From Candidatus Tidjanibacter gallistercoris (GTDB lineage: Bacteria > Bacteroidota > Bacteroidia > Bacteroidales > Rikenellaceae), in assembly GCA_019114205.1 (NCBI GenBank), contig DXFY01000033.1:1-52292 (forward strand): a stretch of 52,292 nt of DNA, in the 5' to 3' direction. Numbering within the stretch: the first letter of the stretch is position 1; each line of letters starts with the position of its first letter. The translations under genes and the position numbers were made by a program. This document shows, one piece after another, positions 7,948-18,400 of this stretch. The notes beneath the pieces are model-generated. The model was not told the origin of the DNA. It ran no database searches and saw only the letters and a list, made by a program, of their open reading frames with translations.

Positions 7948-9367
7948 CAACCGCACGGGCCGCAGCCGCATCGACTGGGGTTCGGTAGCCATATTCTTCG
8001 TGCTGATGGCGCTCGGATGGCTGAACATCTACGCCGCAGTGTTCGACGATTCGGCCGCCGGAGGATTCTCCATGAGTTCCCGCTACGGCTCGCAACTGGT
8101 CTGGATGGGCGTGTGCGTCCTGGCCGCAGCGGTCATCATGCTGATAGACGAAATCTACTACCATATCCTCGCCTACCCTTCCTACGTACTGCTGCTGGCC
8201 GTACTGCTGGCGACGCTGTTCCTCGGCACGGAAGTGAACGGCGCCAAATCGTGGCTCCGGTTCGGAGGCTTTTCGCTGCAACCCGCCGAATTCGCCAAGT
8301 TCACCACAGCCCTCGCGCTGGCACGCTACATGAGTTCGTACAGCTTCTCGATGGCGGACTGGCGCAGCCGTCTTTACGCCATGCTGCTACTGGCCGCTCC
8401 GATGGCCGTCATCCTGCTGCAGAACGACGCCGGCTCGGCCATCGTTTTCGCCTCGTTCCTCATCGTCTTCTACCGCGAGGGATTCAATTCGTGGGTGTAC
8501 GTGGCGCTGGGCATGGTGGTGTTCCTATTCGTCTTCTCGTTTCTATGGTCGCCCGCGGCGCTGCTGGCGGCCGTACTGGTCATCTGTACCCTGCTGGAAG
8601 GCATCATGAACGGAGGATGGACCGACAAGGTGCGCTACCTGGCCGCCGTCGCGCTGGCAGCGCTGGCAATCTACCTGACGGCCGCGCTCGTCACGCACGG
8701 CCGCGCGGACTTCTACCCGTGCCTGCTGGCGGCAGCGGGCCTCTCGCTCGTCGCCGCGGGCATCTACGCATGGAGGACGAAGCTGAAGAACGTACTCGTC
8801 TGCATCGGAATGTTCGTCGGTGCGGTAGCCTTTACCAATGTCGTGGATGTCGCGTTCGCCCACCTGCAAATCCACCAGCAGAAACGCATCCTCGACCTGC
8901 TCGGCGTGGAAAGCGATTTGCAGTACTGGGGGTACAATGTGAACCAGTCCAAAATCGCCATCGGTTCGGGCGGCTTTTTCGGGAAAGGTTACCTGCAAGG
9001 CACGCAGACCAAGTACGACTTCGTTCCGGAACAGAGTACCGACTTCATCTTCTGCACCGTGGGCGAGGAGTGGGGATTCGTCGGTTCGGCCGTCGTGCTC
9101 GGTCTATTCTGCTGGCTCATCCTGCGCCTGATAAAGATGGGCGAACGGCAGCAGGAAGCCTTCGGCCGCGTCTACTGCTATGGAGTAGCCTCCATCTTCT
9201 TCTTCCACGTTCTCGTGAATGTGGGCATGACCATCGGCATCATGCCCGTCATCGGCATCCCGCTGCCCCTGTTCAGTTACGGCGGCTCGTCGTTGTTCGC
9301 CTTCACCCTGCTGTTCTTCGTGGCCGTCAAACTCGACTCGCGCCGCCGGGAGAGCGACGGTCATTGA
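7928..9367 (+). CDS. rodA: Peptidoglycan glycosyltransferase RodA (SEDS family, 479 aa)
   Basis: SEDS-family integral membrane polymerase that makes glycan strands from lipid II in the elongasome. The segment WLRFGGFSLQPAEFAKF near residues 100-118 and the C-terminal GIPLPLFSYGGSSLFAF signature (about residues 442-460) are typical of RodA/FtsW. Ten or more hydrophobic helices are visible. It is longer than E. coli RodA (370 aa) because of an extra hydrophobic/periplasmic stretch around residues 195-300, as expected for RodA of Bacteroidetes. It overlaps the PBP2 gene by 20 bases and is the last gene of the cluster. Confidence 0.96.
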   Translation: MTGSSSNNRTGRSRIDWGSVAIFFVLMALGWLNIYAAVFDDSAAGGFSMSSRYGSQLVWMGVCVLAAAVIMLIDEIYYHILAYPSYVLLLAVLLATLFLGTEVNGAKSWLRFGGFSLQPAEFAKFTTALALARYMSSYSFSMADWRSRLYAMLLLAAPMAVILLQNDAGSAIVFASFLIVFYREGFNSWVYVALGMVVFLFVFSFLWSPAALLAAVLVICTLLEGIMNGGWTDKVRYLAAVALAALAIYLTAALVTHGRADFYPCLLAAAGLSLVAAGIYAWRTKLKNVLVCIGMFVGAVAFTNVVDVAFAHLQIHQQKRILDLLGVESDLQYWGYNVNQSKIAIGSGGFFGKGYLQGTQTKYDFVPEQSTDFIFCTVGEEWGFVGSAVVLGLFCWLILRLIKMGERQQEAFGRVYCYGVASIFFFHVLVNVGMTIGIMPVIGIPLPLFSYGGSSLFAFTLLFFVAVKLDSRRRESDGH

Positions 9368-9464
9368 GGCGGTTCCGTCGGCAAACATTCCGCACGCAGA
9401 CTCCAGCACGCTGTCCGACACCAAAATATGTCCTACGCCAATAACAATCTATCGTATTTTCGCC

Positions 9465-9472
9465 TACCTTTG
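9465..9472 (+). promoter_or_regulatory. -7 box upstream of the M13 peptidase gene
   Basis: TACCTTTG is a perfect TAnnTTTG element 41 bases upstream of the start codon at 9514, in the gap after rodA. A clear -33 TTTG is not seen. Confidence 0.6.
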
Positions 9473-9513
9473 CAATAAAGGTGAATCACATAAACCGACA
9501 AACGTTTCAAAAC

Positions 9514-11550
9514 ATGAAGAAAGCAACGATTGCATCCGCTCTGCTCATCGCCGGCATCGCCGGACTCACGGGCTGCGGCAACGAAAAAAAGAGTGTCGCT
9601 ACTCCGGCCCTCGACCCGACAAACATGGACCTTTCGGTCGCACCGGGTACGGATTTCTACCAGTTCGCGAACGGCGGCTGGATGAAAAACAACCCGCTCC
9701 AGGCACAGTATTCGCGCTACGGCATCTTCGACCGTCTGGGCGATACGAGCCTCGAACAAATCCGCACCATCGTGGACGAGGCCGCGACCATGGACCAGAC
9801 GCCGGGCAGCATCCCCCAGAAAATCACGACCATGTACCAGCTCGGCACGGACAGCGTGAAGCTCAACGCCCAGGGCGCAGAGCCGATACGCGAAGAGCTG
9901 GCGCAGATTGCCGCCGTCAAGAACGACAAGGAACTCGCAGCGATGATTGGCACGCTGCACCGAGAGGGCATCTTCCCCTATTTCATCACCTTCGTGGATG
10001 CCGACGAGAAGAACAGCGCCATGAATATTCCCGCCCTCTACCAGTCCGGCCTCGGCATGGGCGACCGCGACTACTACCTGTCGGAGGAATCGAAAGAGAT
10101 AAAGGAGGCTTACAAGGAATACATCCGCACGCTCTTCACGCTGGCGGGATACAGCAACGAGCAGGCCGACGAAGCGGTAAAGGCCGTACTGAAAATAGAA
10201 GACAAAATCGCCGAGGCATCCTACAGCCGCGAAGTGCTCCGCGACTCCTACAAGAATTACAACAAGATGACCGGTACGGAGTGGGTGAACTCCAACGGCC
10301 TGCTCGACTGGAACATCTATTTCGATACGTTCGGAGTACCGGTATCCGAGGATATCGTGGTGAAGCAGAAGGATTTCTTCCGCGACCTGGCCAAGGCGAT
10401 GAAGGACGTCACGCTCGACGAACAGAAACTCTATCTCGAATACAACCTCATCAGCGCGGCCGCACCCTACCTCAGCGACGATTTCGTGAATGCCAACTTC
10501 GACTTCTTCGGCCGCACGATGTCGGGCCGCGAAGAGTTGCAGCCGCGTTGGAAGCGCGCCCTCGGCACGACGGACGGCGCCCTTTCCGAAGCGCTCGGCC
10601 AGCTCTACGTAGAAAAATATTTCCCTGCATCGTCGAAGGAGAAGATGCTTGAACTGGTGGGCAACCTGCAGGTAGCGCTCGGTGAAAGAATCGAGGCGCT
10701 GCCGTGGATGAGCGACGAAACGAAGGCCCGTGCACGGGAGAAGCTCGCCGCCTTCCGCGTAAAGATAGGTTATCCGGATACATGGCGCGACTATTCCGCC
10801 CTCGACATCAAGGACGATTCGTACTGGGCGAACGTGCGCCGCTCGAACATCTTCGAGATGGACTACATGCTCTCGCAGGTAGGCAAGCCGGTCGATAAGG
10901 ACAAATGGCTCATGAGTCCGCAGACCGTGAACGCCTACTACAACCCGACGACCAACGAAATCTGCTTCCCGGCCGCCATTCTCCAGCCCCCGTTCTTCAA
11001 CCCGGATGCGGACGATGCGGTGAACTACGGAGCAATCGGCGTCGTTATCGGTCACGAAATGACGCACGGCTTCGACGACCAGGGCCGCAACTACGACAAG
11101 GACGGCAACCTGAACGACTGGTGGACGCCCGAAGACGCCGCACGTTTCCGGGAACGTACCGACATTCTCGTAAACCAGTTCAATTCGGTAGAGGTAGCTC
11201 CCGGCGTGTATGCCAACGGCAGCTATACCCTCGGCGAGAACATTGCCGACCAGGGCGGTCTGCTCGTGTCGCGCATGGCTTACGAGAACAGTCTCGAAGG
11301 CAAGGAGCGTCCCGAACCGATAGACGGCTACACCGACGCACAGCGCTTCTACATCTCCTACGCGACGGTATGGGCACAGAACATCCGTCCGGAAGAAATC
11401 CTCCGTCTCACCAAGCTCGACCCGCACTCGCTGGGTAAGAACAGGGTGAATGTCACGCTCCGCAACATCGACGATTTCTTCACCGCATTCGGCATTACCG
11501 AGGGCGACCCGATGTACCTCGCTCCCGAAGAACGGGTAAACGTTTGGTAA
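9514..11550 (+). CDS. M13-family (neprilysin/PepO-like) zinc endopeptidase lipoprotein (678 aa)
   Basis: Secreted metallopeptidase predicted to cleave oligopeptides at the cell surface or in the periplasm. The start is placed at MKKATIASALLIAG (ATG 9514) because it begins a signal peptide ending in the lipobox LTGC (Cys at about residue 21); the GTG at 9481 is in frame but adds a polar prefix. The N-terminal M13 domain begins with DLSVAPGTDFYQFANGGW. The catalytic domain has H514-E-M-T-H518 in IGHEMTHGFDD and the third zinc ligand E575 in LGENIADQGG. Length and order match bacterial PepO. It is transcribed from its own promoter and is followed by a strong terminator. Confidence 0.96.
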   Translation: MKKATIASALLIAGIAGLTGCGNEKKSVATPALDPTNMDLSVAPGTDFYQFANGGWMKNNPLQAQYSRYGIFDRLGDTSLEQIRTIVDEAATMDQTPGSIPQKITTMYQLGTDSVKLNAQGAEPIREELAQIAAVKNDKELAAMIGTLHREGIFPYFITFVDADEKNSAMNIPALYQSGLGMGDRDYYLSEESKEIKEAYKEYIRTLFTLAGYSNEQADEAVKAVLKIEDKIAEASYSREVLRDSYKNYNKMTGTEWVNSNGLLDWNIYFDTFGVPVSEDIVVKQKDFFRDLAKAMKDVTLDEQKLYLEYNLISAAAPYLSDDFVNANFDFFGRTMSGREELQPRWKRALGTTDGALSEALGQLYVEKYFPASSKEKMLELVGNLQVALGERIEALPWMSDETKARAREKLAAFRVKIGYPDTWRDYSALDIKDDSYWANVRRSNIFEMDYMLSQVGKPVDKDKWLMSPQTVNAYYNPTTNEICFPAAILQPPFFNPDADDAVNYGAIGVVIGHEMTHGFDDQGRNYDKDGNLNDWWTPEDAARFRERTDILVNQFNSVEVAPGVYANGSYTLGENIADQGGLLVSRMAYENSLEGKERPEPIDGYTDAQRFYISYATVWAQNIRPEEILRLTKLDPHSLGKNRVNVTLRNIDDFFTAFGITEGDPMYLAPEERVNVW

Positions 11551-11582
11551 TGCGCTGACATACCTTTAACGGACACAGGCAG

Positions 11583-11611
11583 GCGCCGCACCCTTTGAAA
11601 GGGTGCGGCGC
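11583..11611 (+). terminator. Terminator after the M13 peptidase gene
   Basis: Perfect 11-bp GC stem (GCGCCGCACCC and its complement) with loop TTTGAAA, 33 bases after the stop codon. It is followed by a short, imperfect T-containing tail. Confidence 0.8.
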
Positions 11612-12040
11612 TTCGTCGTTTCATCCATATACGAGTAATCGGGAGCACAATATCGAAACGAAACCGAAGCACCACCCGGCTATAATGCCGTGCAGGGATA
11701 CGGCCCGTAACATTCCGATGCCGCAACACCGGCCGACGTTGCCCATCAAACCCCGAAACGCTCCTCCCCATCCGCCCGACAGGGAAAAGAGCTTCTTTTA
11801 CCTGCACTTTTACCGTTAAATAAAAAATCAGAAACACAAGAATCGAACCGACAATACAATTCATACACATCCCACTATATTCAAAATGCCAATGGTTATA
11901 TATCCACAAACATAAAATTAATATGCAAATATTTCAACATTGTATATTATATTAGAATTTGTTATCTATATTTGTAATAGGAGCGGACGAAGGATGGACG
12001 GCCATCTTTTCCGCCCCGTAAACCTTAAAACACTAACGAT
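11612..12040 (+). promoter_or_regulatory. AT-rich leader and promoter region of lipoprotein module 1
   Basis: About 430 bases without a gene. From about 11815 the composition becomes markedly AT-rich compared with the surrounding coding DNA. The perfect -7 box TATATTTG lies at 11967-11974; a possible TTG -33 element at 11940-11942 is 24 bases upstream, somewhat too far. The start codon of the first BACON lipoprotein follows 66 bases later. The AT-rich block could be a regulator-binding region, which is inference. Confidence 0.6.
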
Positions 12041-13534
12041 ATGAAAAAGGTCTTAACCACCGGTATCGCGGCGGCGATACTGCCGATTATTCTTTTCTCT
12101 CGATGTACGACGGACAATGAGCAGGACACGCTCCACTACGTAAACCTGAGTCAGGCAGCTTGCACCTTCCTCGGAGAGGGCAACCAGCCGCTCGCCATTA
12201 CGGTCAAGGCATCGCCCGGCGACTGGACGGCAGAACCCGGTGCTACATGGGTAAAAATCGAACGTACCGATGCGAAAACCCTGACGGTCATCGTCGAAGA
12301 CAATGACTCCGGAGCCGAACGCAATACCGTAATCGACATCGCAGCCGGTCAGGCCGCGCAGGAGATTCTGGTAAACCAGCTCGCCAAAGACAACGAATTT
12401 GCCCGGTACCGCAGACTGGAAACTTTTCAAATGGGCGCAGCCATGTCGCCGAGCGGTAGATATATGGGCGGATTCACTGCATCCGTCGCCGCGGACGATT
12501 CGTGGCAGTATTCGCCCACCATCGTGGACCTCGAAACGGGCGAAACCTTCCAGTTCGGTCCGTTCCCCGAAGCACTCTATTATTTGTCGCAGACCATGGC
12601 CATCACCGACCAGGGACTCCTGTTCATCTCCGACGGTTTCCACGGCGGACAAATCGCCATCGATACTACCGGCGACATCTTTATTCCGGAAGCTCCGGCC
12701 GGTTTCCAGTTCAAACCGGAAATACAGGCTACATCATCCGACGGTAAATACTGGGTAGGATATGCCAACGACAAATCGGGCAGCGACGGCGGTCTGACAC
12801 GTCCCCTGCTCTGGGTGAACGGGGAACCGATGGAACTGCCCATACTGGACAAGAACTACCGCGACGAAGAGGTATGGGTAGGCGTCATGGCCCGCGGCAT
12901 ATCGGCCGACGGTTCGGTTATCTACGGCACCTCGTGGGAGAACAGCGACTTCGGCATGCTCTACTGGATGAACGAAGAGGGAAATACGGCGGCTCCGAGA
13001 TGGGTCGGTGAAGACGTGAGGGTGGTGACGCCCATAACGATGAAAATGGGCGACGGCACCGAATACGAAACCCATAAGGTATACGGCTGCATCTGCACTG
13101 CCGAACTCACCAAAATCAGCCCCTCAGGTACGTGGATTGCCACGACTTTCCGCACGGAGGAACCGAATGAAGGCGGCATGTCGTTCACGACCACCCAGCG
13201 GGCCGCTTTCTACAATACCGAAACGGAAACGACTACGATTGTCGACGACTACGGCGAATCGACCGGCATGTACGCAACGGACGACGGCATCGCATTCATC
13301 GGTATCGGCACGTTGGGCGTCTCTTCCGCCGTCGTGTACGACCTGAACACGAATACCGACTTGGGCAGCATGGCCGACTGGGTGTATTCCACATACGGCA
13401 TCATCATTCCCGAAAGCGGTTTCATCAGCTACGTGTCGCCCGACGGAAAACACGTTCACGGTTCCATGCCTATGGCATCGGCTGGAGGCGTCAACTACGT
13501 CAGCTGGTACATCGCCCCGCCGCTGGCAGAATAA
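12041..13534 (+). CDS. BACON-domain, propeller-like surface protein, module 1 protein A (497 aa)
   Basis: Function unknown. It has a signal peptide (residues 1-21) ending at FSRC; Arg before the Cys is unusual for a lipobox, so lipidation is less certain than in its paralogue. Residues about 35-118 form a BACON-type beta-sandwich, with a WKV-like pattern around ATWVKIE and a C-terminal VNQL strand. The remainder (about 125-490) carries repeated turns of the type SPSGRY, SSDGKYWVGY, SADGSVIYGT, SPSGTWIA and SPDGKHVHG spaced 50-80 residues apart, which looks like a beta-propeller. BACON domains are thought to bind carbohydrates or glycoproteins. It is clearly homologous along its whole length to the protein at 28962-30413 and is followed after 50 bases by protein B. 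Confidence 0.85.
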   Translation: MKKVLTTGIAAAILPIILFSRCTTDNEQDTLHYVNLSQAACTFLGEGNQPLAITVKASPGDWTAEPGATWVKIERTDAKTLTVIVEDNDSGAERNTVIDIAAGQAAQEILVNQLAKDNEFARYRRLETFQMGAAMSPSGRYMGGFTASVAADDSWQYSPTIVDLETGETFQFGPFPEALYYLSQTMAITDQGLLFISDGFHGGQIAIDTTGDIFIPEAPAGFQFKPEIQATSSDGKYWVGYANDKSGSDGGLTRPLLWVNGEPMELPILDKNYRDEEVWVGVMARGISADGSVIYGTSWENSDFGMLYWMNEEGNTAAPRWVGEDVRVVTPITMKMGDGTEYETHKVYGCICTAELTKISPSGTWIATTFRTEEPNEGGMSFTTTQRAAFYNTETETTTIVDDYGESTGMYATDDGIAFIGIGTLGVSSAVVYDLNTNTDLGSMADWVYSTYGIIIPESGFISYVSPDGKHVHGSMPMASAGGVNYVSWYIAPPLAE

Positions 13535-13584
13535 GTTTCCTGCTTTAGGATTCAACCAGTAAAAACATAAAAAAGATAATAAAT

Positions 13585-15093
13585 ATGAAAAAGACCTTGT
13601 TCGCTGCGGCAGCCGTCTTGCTGTTTGCCGCAGCATGTACGCCGCAGGATGCCGGAACGACGGCATCGCTCGAAGTCTCTCCCACGTCCCTGACATTCGG
13701 AGCGGAGGATACCGCCGCACAGGAAATTACGGTGACGGCCACCGGAGTGGAATGGACTTACACGGTACCTACTTCTGCTGACTGGATTTCGGTCGATGAC
13801 GGGACTGTCGGGAAACTGCTCGTTTCGGTTGCCGCGAACACCTCGGCCGAAGAGCGTACCGCTTCCATTACGATTAAACCGACGGACAACGACGACATCA
13901 AAACCCGGAGCGTGACCGTTACACAAAAAGGCTCCGATAATCCGGAAGTTTATTCTTTGACTGTGGAGCCTGCTTCGTTGACGTTCGAAGCGGAGGGAGC
14001 TGCGTCACAGACGGTGAAGGTTATCGCCACCGGTTCGGGAATTACCTGGAGTGCTGCGGTAGAAGATGCGGCGAAGGAATGGATAAGCCTCTCCGCCACC
14101 GAAGGGGCCGAGGGGGAAACGACGTTGAGCGTTACGGTATACGATAATCCGGAGACGGCGGAACGTTCGGCGAACATCGTACTGACACCGGGTGAGGAGA
14201 CAGTGGGACAGAAAGCCATCCGGGTGACGCAGGAGGCGAAAGTACTGCCCCCGTCCTTCTCGATGACCTATGAAGGCGGGGAGATTCCCGAAGAAGGATT
14301 CACTGCCGATTATAAAGGAATAAATTCCTGGCAAATCAGTGTCGTTCCCGTAAACGTGACCTGGGAAGTGACGACACAATACGAATCAGGCAGCAACTGG
14401 CTAAGTGTCAGCAAATATGAAAGCGATGACCTTAATTTCATCAACATCGGCTGCAATACCAGAAACGAGTCGCCCGAACCGCGCACGGCTCGCGTGGTCG
14501 TAACCACCGATGTCGAGGGAATCGGGCCGTTCGAGATACCGGTCGTGCAGGAAGGCAAGCCCGAATTCCTCAGTACGATTGAAGAAGATGTCGTCTGCAA
14601 TCCGCTGACCAACGGCTTCGCTTTGATAACTCCGAACAACGATTACCGCAACGAACCGGCAACTCAGTGGGACTTACGTTTGTGGGACGACGGCATCGTA
14701 TACGATGAAACGAACTATACCAATCAGTACTCAGGAACGGGCGACCGGGTACACCTCTACCTGTATACCGACCCGATAACGGCCAATGATGACAACGAAT
14801 ATTACCTGCCGGACGGTACCTATACGGTAGTAGCCTACGGCGACGGCGGCACCAGTCTGGAAGCCGGCAGCATCCGTGCCGGAGGTGAAACCTTCAATTA
14901 CGTTTTCCCGATGGGAAGCTGGTATTCCCGTATCGCAGATAGTGCCTTTACCGGCCATGCGCTGATATCGGAAGGCTCTGCCAACGTGACACGGAACGGA
15001 GAGGTTTACACGATTGTATTCGACTTCGTCAGCGATGCCGGCTATAAGGTAACTGGTTCGTTCGAGGGGAAAATTGATTTGCATGCGCAGTGA
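13585..15093 (+). CDS. Multi-BACON surface lipoprotein, module 1 protein B (502 aa)
   Basis: Function unknown. The signal peptide ends at AAAC (Cys 18), followed by a Thr/Ser-rich linker. Three BACON-like beta domains follow at about residues 30-112 (SLEVSPTSLTFGAED to VTVTQKGS), 117-208 (SLTVEPASLTFEAEG to IRVTQEAK) and 212-305 (more divergent, ending EIPVVQEGK). The C-terminal domain, about 320-502, has the signature LPDGTYTV, a short ARNVTRNG-like turn and DAGYKVTGSFEGKI near the end; related domains occur at 30441-31907 and as repeats in the lipoproteins at 37289 and 39387. It probably forms an operon with protein A. A surface-exposed binding protein is the likely role; the ligand is unknown. 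Confidence 0.85.
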   Translation: MKKTLFAAAAVLLFAAACTPQDAGTTASLEVSPTSLTFGAEDTAAQEITVTATGVEWTYTVPTSADWISVDDGTVGKLLVSVAANTSAEERTASITIKPTDNDDIKTRSVTVTQKGSDNPEVYSLTVEPASLTFEAEGAASQTVKVIATGSGITWSAAVEDAAKEWISLSATEGAEGETTLSVTVYDNPETAERSANIVLTPGEETVGQKAIRVTQEAKVLPPSFSMTYEGGEIPEEGFTADYKGINSWQISVVPVNVTWEVTTQYESGSNWLSVSKYESDDLNFINIGCNTRNESPEPRTARVVVTTDVEGIGPFEIPVVQEGKPEFLSTIEEDVVCNPLTNGFALITPNNDYRNEPATQWDLRLWDDGIVYDETNYTNQYSGTGDRVHLYLYTDPITANDDNEYYLPDGTYTVVAYGDGGTSLEAGSIRAGGETFNYVFPMGSWYSRIADSAFTGHALISEGSANVTRNGEVYTIVFDFVSDAGYKVTGSFEGKIDLHAQ

Positions 15094-15147
15094 TTCCTGT
15101 GCATGTCCCTGCCGGAAATTGTCGGCAGGATGCGAACCAATCTTGTA

Positions 15148-15176
15148 CCCGGCCGTCTTTCCGAGAGACGGCCGGG
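15148..15176 (+). terminator. Hairpin after lipoprotein module 1
   Basis: Perfect 11-bp stem (CCCGGCCGTCT and its complement) with a 7-nt loop, 54 bases after the stop codon. There is no T-run, so termination would be weak or the hairpin may protect the 3' end of the mRNA. Confidence 0.6.
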
Positions 15177-15432
15177 TCTCGTTAAAAACTACGGCCATCG
15201 GCGCTTCGGAGACGTGTTCGATGCATTCCGGCCCTGCGTTCGCAGCGAAGGTTCTGCGGCTGCGGAGGTGCCGTCGTACGAACGGTTCGTCACGCACACA
15301 TTCGAAAGAGCGAGAAGAGATTATGCCCCGCCGGGCGCTTCCCGAAGACACGACCGATTATCGCGCGCGAGCGGAAAATCAATCAGCATGCGGTAGCCGA
15401 AGCGGTGCATTCGACGCTTCCGGATACAAATG

Positions 15433-15468
15433 AAAGGGCCGGGAACCGCATGGTTCTCGGCCCTTTTT
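15433..15468. terminator. Bidirectional terminator between module 1 and nifJ
   Basis: A 15-bp stem with one G-T wobble and a GCAT loop is flanked by AAA on one side and TTTTT on the other. It lies 17 bases beyond the nifJ stop codon (minus strand) and also faces the + strand lipoprotein module, so it can serve both convergent units. Confidence 0.85.
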
Positions 15469-15484
15469 CCGTCGGCATATCCAA

Positions 15485-18400
15485 TTACTTGGAATAATCC
15501 ATCTTGGAAAGACGTACATAGTTGTCGTAACGCCACTTGGCATTCTCTTCGGCAGCAGCGAAAAGTTCCTGCGCTTCCGCCGGGAAGGACTTCATCAGCG
15601 ACGTATAACGCACCTCGCTGTTGAGGAACGCCTGGAACTTGCTCCAGTCGGGTTCCTTCGAATCGAGGCGGAACGGATTCTCGCCCTTTTCGGCCAGCTC
15701 CGGATTGTACCGCCACAGGTGCCAGTAACCGCAAGCCACGGCCTCCTTGCCCACGGTCTGCGTGCGCGTCATGCCGCCCTTGATGCCGTGGTTGATACAC
15801 GGCGCATAGGCGATGATGAGCGACGGCCCGTTGTACGCCTCCGCTTCGCGGAGCACCTGCAGCAGCTGGTTCTGGTTGGCCCCTATCGAAACCTGCGCCA
15901 CATAGACATAACCATAAGTCATGGCGATTGCTCCGAGGTCTTTCTTGCGGATGCGCTTGCCCGCCGAAGCGAACTTGGCCACCGCACCCACCGGAGTCGA
16001 TTTGGAAGACTGACCGCCCGTATTGGAGTAAACCTCCGTATCGACCACGAGAATATTGACATCCTCCCCGGATGCGATTACATGGTCGAGACCTCCGAAA
16101 CCGATATCGTATCCCCAACCGTCGCCGCCGATAATCCACTGCGACTTCTTGGCCAGGTTATCCTTCATGGAGAGGATTTCACGGCAGGTGTCGCAGCCGC
16201 ACGCTTCGAGCATCGGCACAAGGCGGTCGCACACCTCCCTGTTGCGCGCCGTGCTGTGGCGCGTCTCTATCCATTCGCCCATAGTATGTTTCAACTCTTC
16301 CGGGCAGCAGGAGCAGTGCTCCATGGCATACCGCATCTTCTCTTCGATGCGGTCGCGCAGCTTCTCGACGGCCACGTGCATGCCCAGCCCGAATTCCGCA
16401 TTGTCCTCGAAGAGCGAGTTGGCCCATGCAGGCCCTTCCCCCTTGTGGTTGGTGCAGTAAGGCGTTGAAGGCGCCGAACCGCTGTATATCGAAGTACATC
16501 CCGTCGCATTGGCTACCATCATCTTATCGCCGAAGAGTTGGGTGATGGTCTTGATGTAGGGCGTCTCGCCGCATCCCGCGCACGCTCCGGAGAATTCGAA
16601 GAGCGGCCGGGCGAACTGGCTGCCCTTCACCGTCTTGGTCTTGCCCATGACCTGCTCCTTGTACCCCACTTTGCCGTTCATGTATTCCCAATGGGGCACC
16701 TCAGCGAGCTGGGTGTCGATGGGCTCCATCCGGAGCGCCTTCTTGGGTGCCGGGCAAACGTCCACGCAGTTGCTGCATCCCGTACAGTCGAGCGGGGAGA
16801 CCTGTATGCGGAACTTGTATTCCTTCGTATTTCCCTGACCCTGAATCAGCGTCGTGTCGGCCGGAGCAGCGGCGGCTTCCTCCGCCGTCAGCAGGAACGG
16901 ACGGATGGCCGCATGGGGACATACGTACGAACACTGGTTGCACTGGATGCAGTTCTCGGACTGCCATGCGGGAACGCTCACCGCAATGCCGCGCTTCTCG
17001 CAGGCGGCCGTACCGTTGTCCCACGTACCGTCCTCGCGGCCCCGGAACGTGCTCACGGGCAGGTCGTCGCCCTTAAGCCCGTTAATCGGTTCCACGACAC
17101 GGTGTACGAATTCGGGAGCGGACGATGCCGCACGCGCAGGCTTCTCCGTACTCAGCGAGGCCCACTCGGCGGGTACTTCCACCCGGTGCACCATCTCGCC
17201 GCCCTTATCCACGGCGGCATAGTTCATGTTCACGATGTCCTCGCCCTTCTTCCCGTAACTCTTGTAGATGAACTTCTTCATCTGCTCGACGGCCACTTCA
17301 TAGGGGATGACGTTCGCTATCTTGAAGAAAGCCGCCTGCATAATCGTGTTGGTACGGTTGCCCAAACCGAGTTCCGCGGCTATCTTCGTCGCATTGATGA
17401 TGTAGAAATTGATTCGATTCTTCGCGAGGTATGCCTTCATGTGGTCGGGCAGCGACTGCTTGATGGCCTCCGCATCCTGCAGGCTATTGAGCAGGAACGA
17501 GCCGCCTTTCTTGAGCCCCTTGAGCACGTCGTACTTGTCCACGTAGGAAGGAACATGGCAGGCCACGAAATCGGGCGTGGTCACCAAGTAGGGCGAAGTG
17601 ATGGGGCAGTCGCCGAAACGCAGGTGCGAGGAGGTGTATCCGCCGGACTTCTTGGAGTCGTAGCTGAAATAGGCCTGGCAATATTTGTCGGTCGTCTCGC
17701 CGATAATCTTGATGGAGTTCTTGTTGGCACCCACCGTTCCGTCGGCGCCCAGCCCGAAGAAGAGCGCCTCGAACGTCCCCGGCTTGGCGAGCGAAATCTC
17801 CTCGCCCACGGGCAGCGAAGTGAAGGTCACGTCGTCCACGATGCCCACCGTGAAACGGTCTTTCGGCTGTGCGGCGCCCAGGTTGGCGAACACGGCCAGC
17901 ATCTGTGCGGGCGTGGTATCTTTCGAGGAAAGACCGTAACGGCCGCCGATGATGACGGGAGCATCCGGCCGGCCGTAGAATGCGTCCCTCACGTCGAGGT
18001 AGAGCGGTTCGCCTGCGGCGCCGGGCTCCTTCGTGCGGTCGAGCACGCAGATTTTCCTTACGGTCGAAGGAATGACGTCGAGCATGTATTTCGCCGAGAA
18101 GGGACGGTAGAGATGCACGGTCACGACACCCACCTTCTCTCCCTGCGAACGGAGGTAATCCACCGTCTCCTTCAGGGTCTCGGTCACGGACCCCATCGCG
18201 ATGACGATTCGTTCGGCATCCGGCGCACCGTAATAGGTGAACGGCTTGTAGTCGCGGCCGGTGATGGCATTGATTTGCTGCATCGCCTCGTTCACCATGT
18301 CCGGTACGGCATCGTAGAAACGGTTGGCCGCCTCACGGGCCTGGAAATAGATGTCGGGGTTCTGGGCGGTACCGCGCGTTACGGGGTGTTCGGGACGGAG

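Noticed and set aside
5989..8028. 679-codon minus-strand open frame opposite PBP2
   Set aside because: Antisense shadow of mrdA, which has all three penicillin-binding motifs in the other strand.
9433..11427. 664-codon minus-strand open frame opposite the M13 peptidase
   Set aside because: Antisense shadow; composition is His/Val/Arg-rich without motifs, while the + strand frame has a signal peptide and zinc site.
12041..15093. Polysaccharide-utilisation locus
   Set aside because: BACON proteins often occur in such loci, but no SusC/SusD pair, carbohydrate-active enzyme or regulator is near either module.
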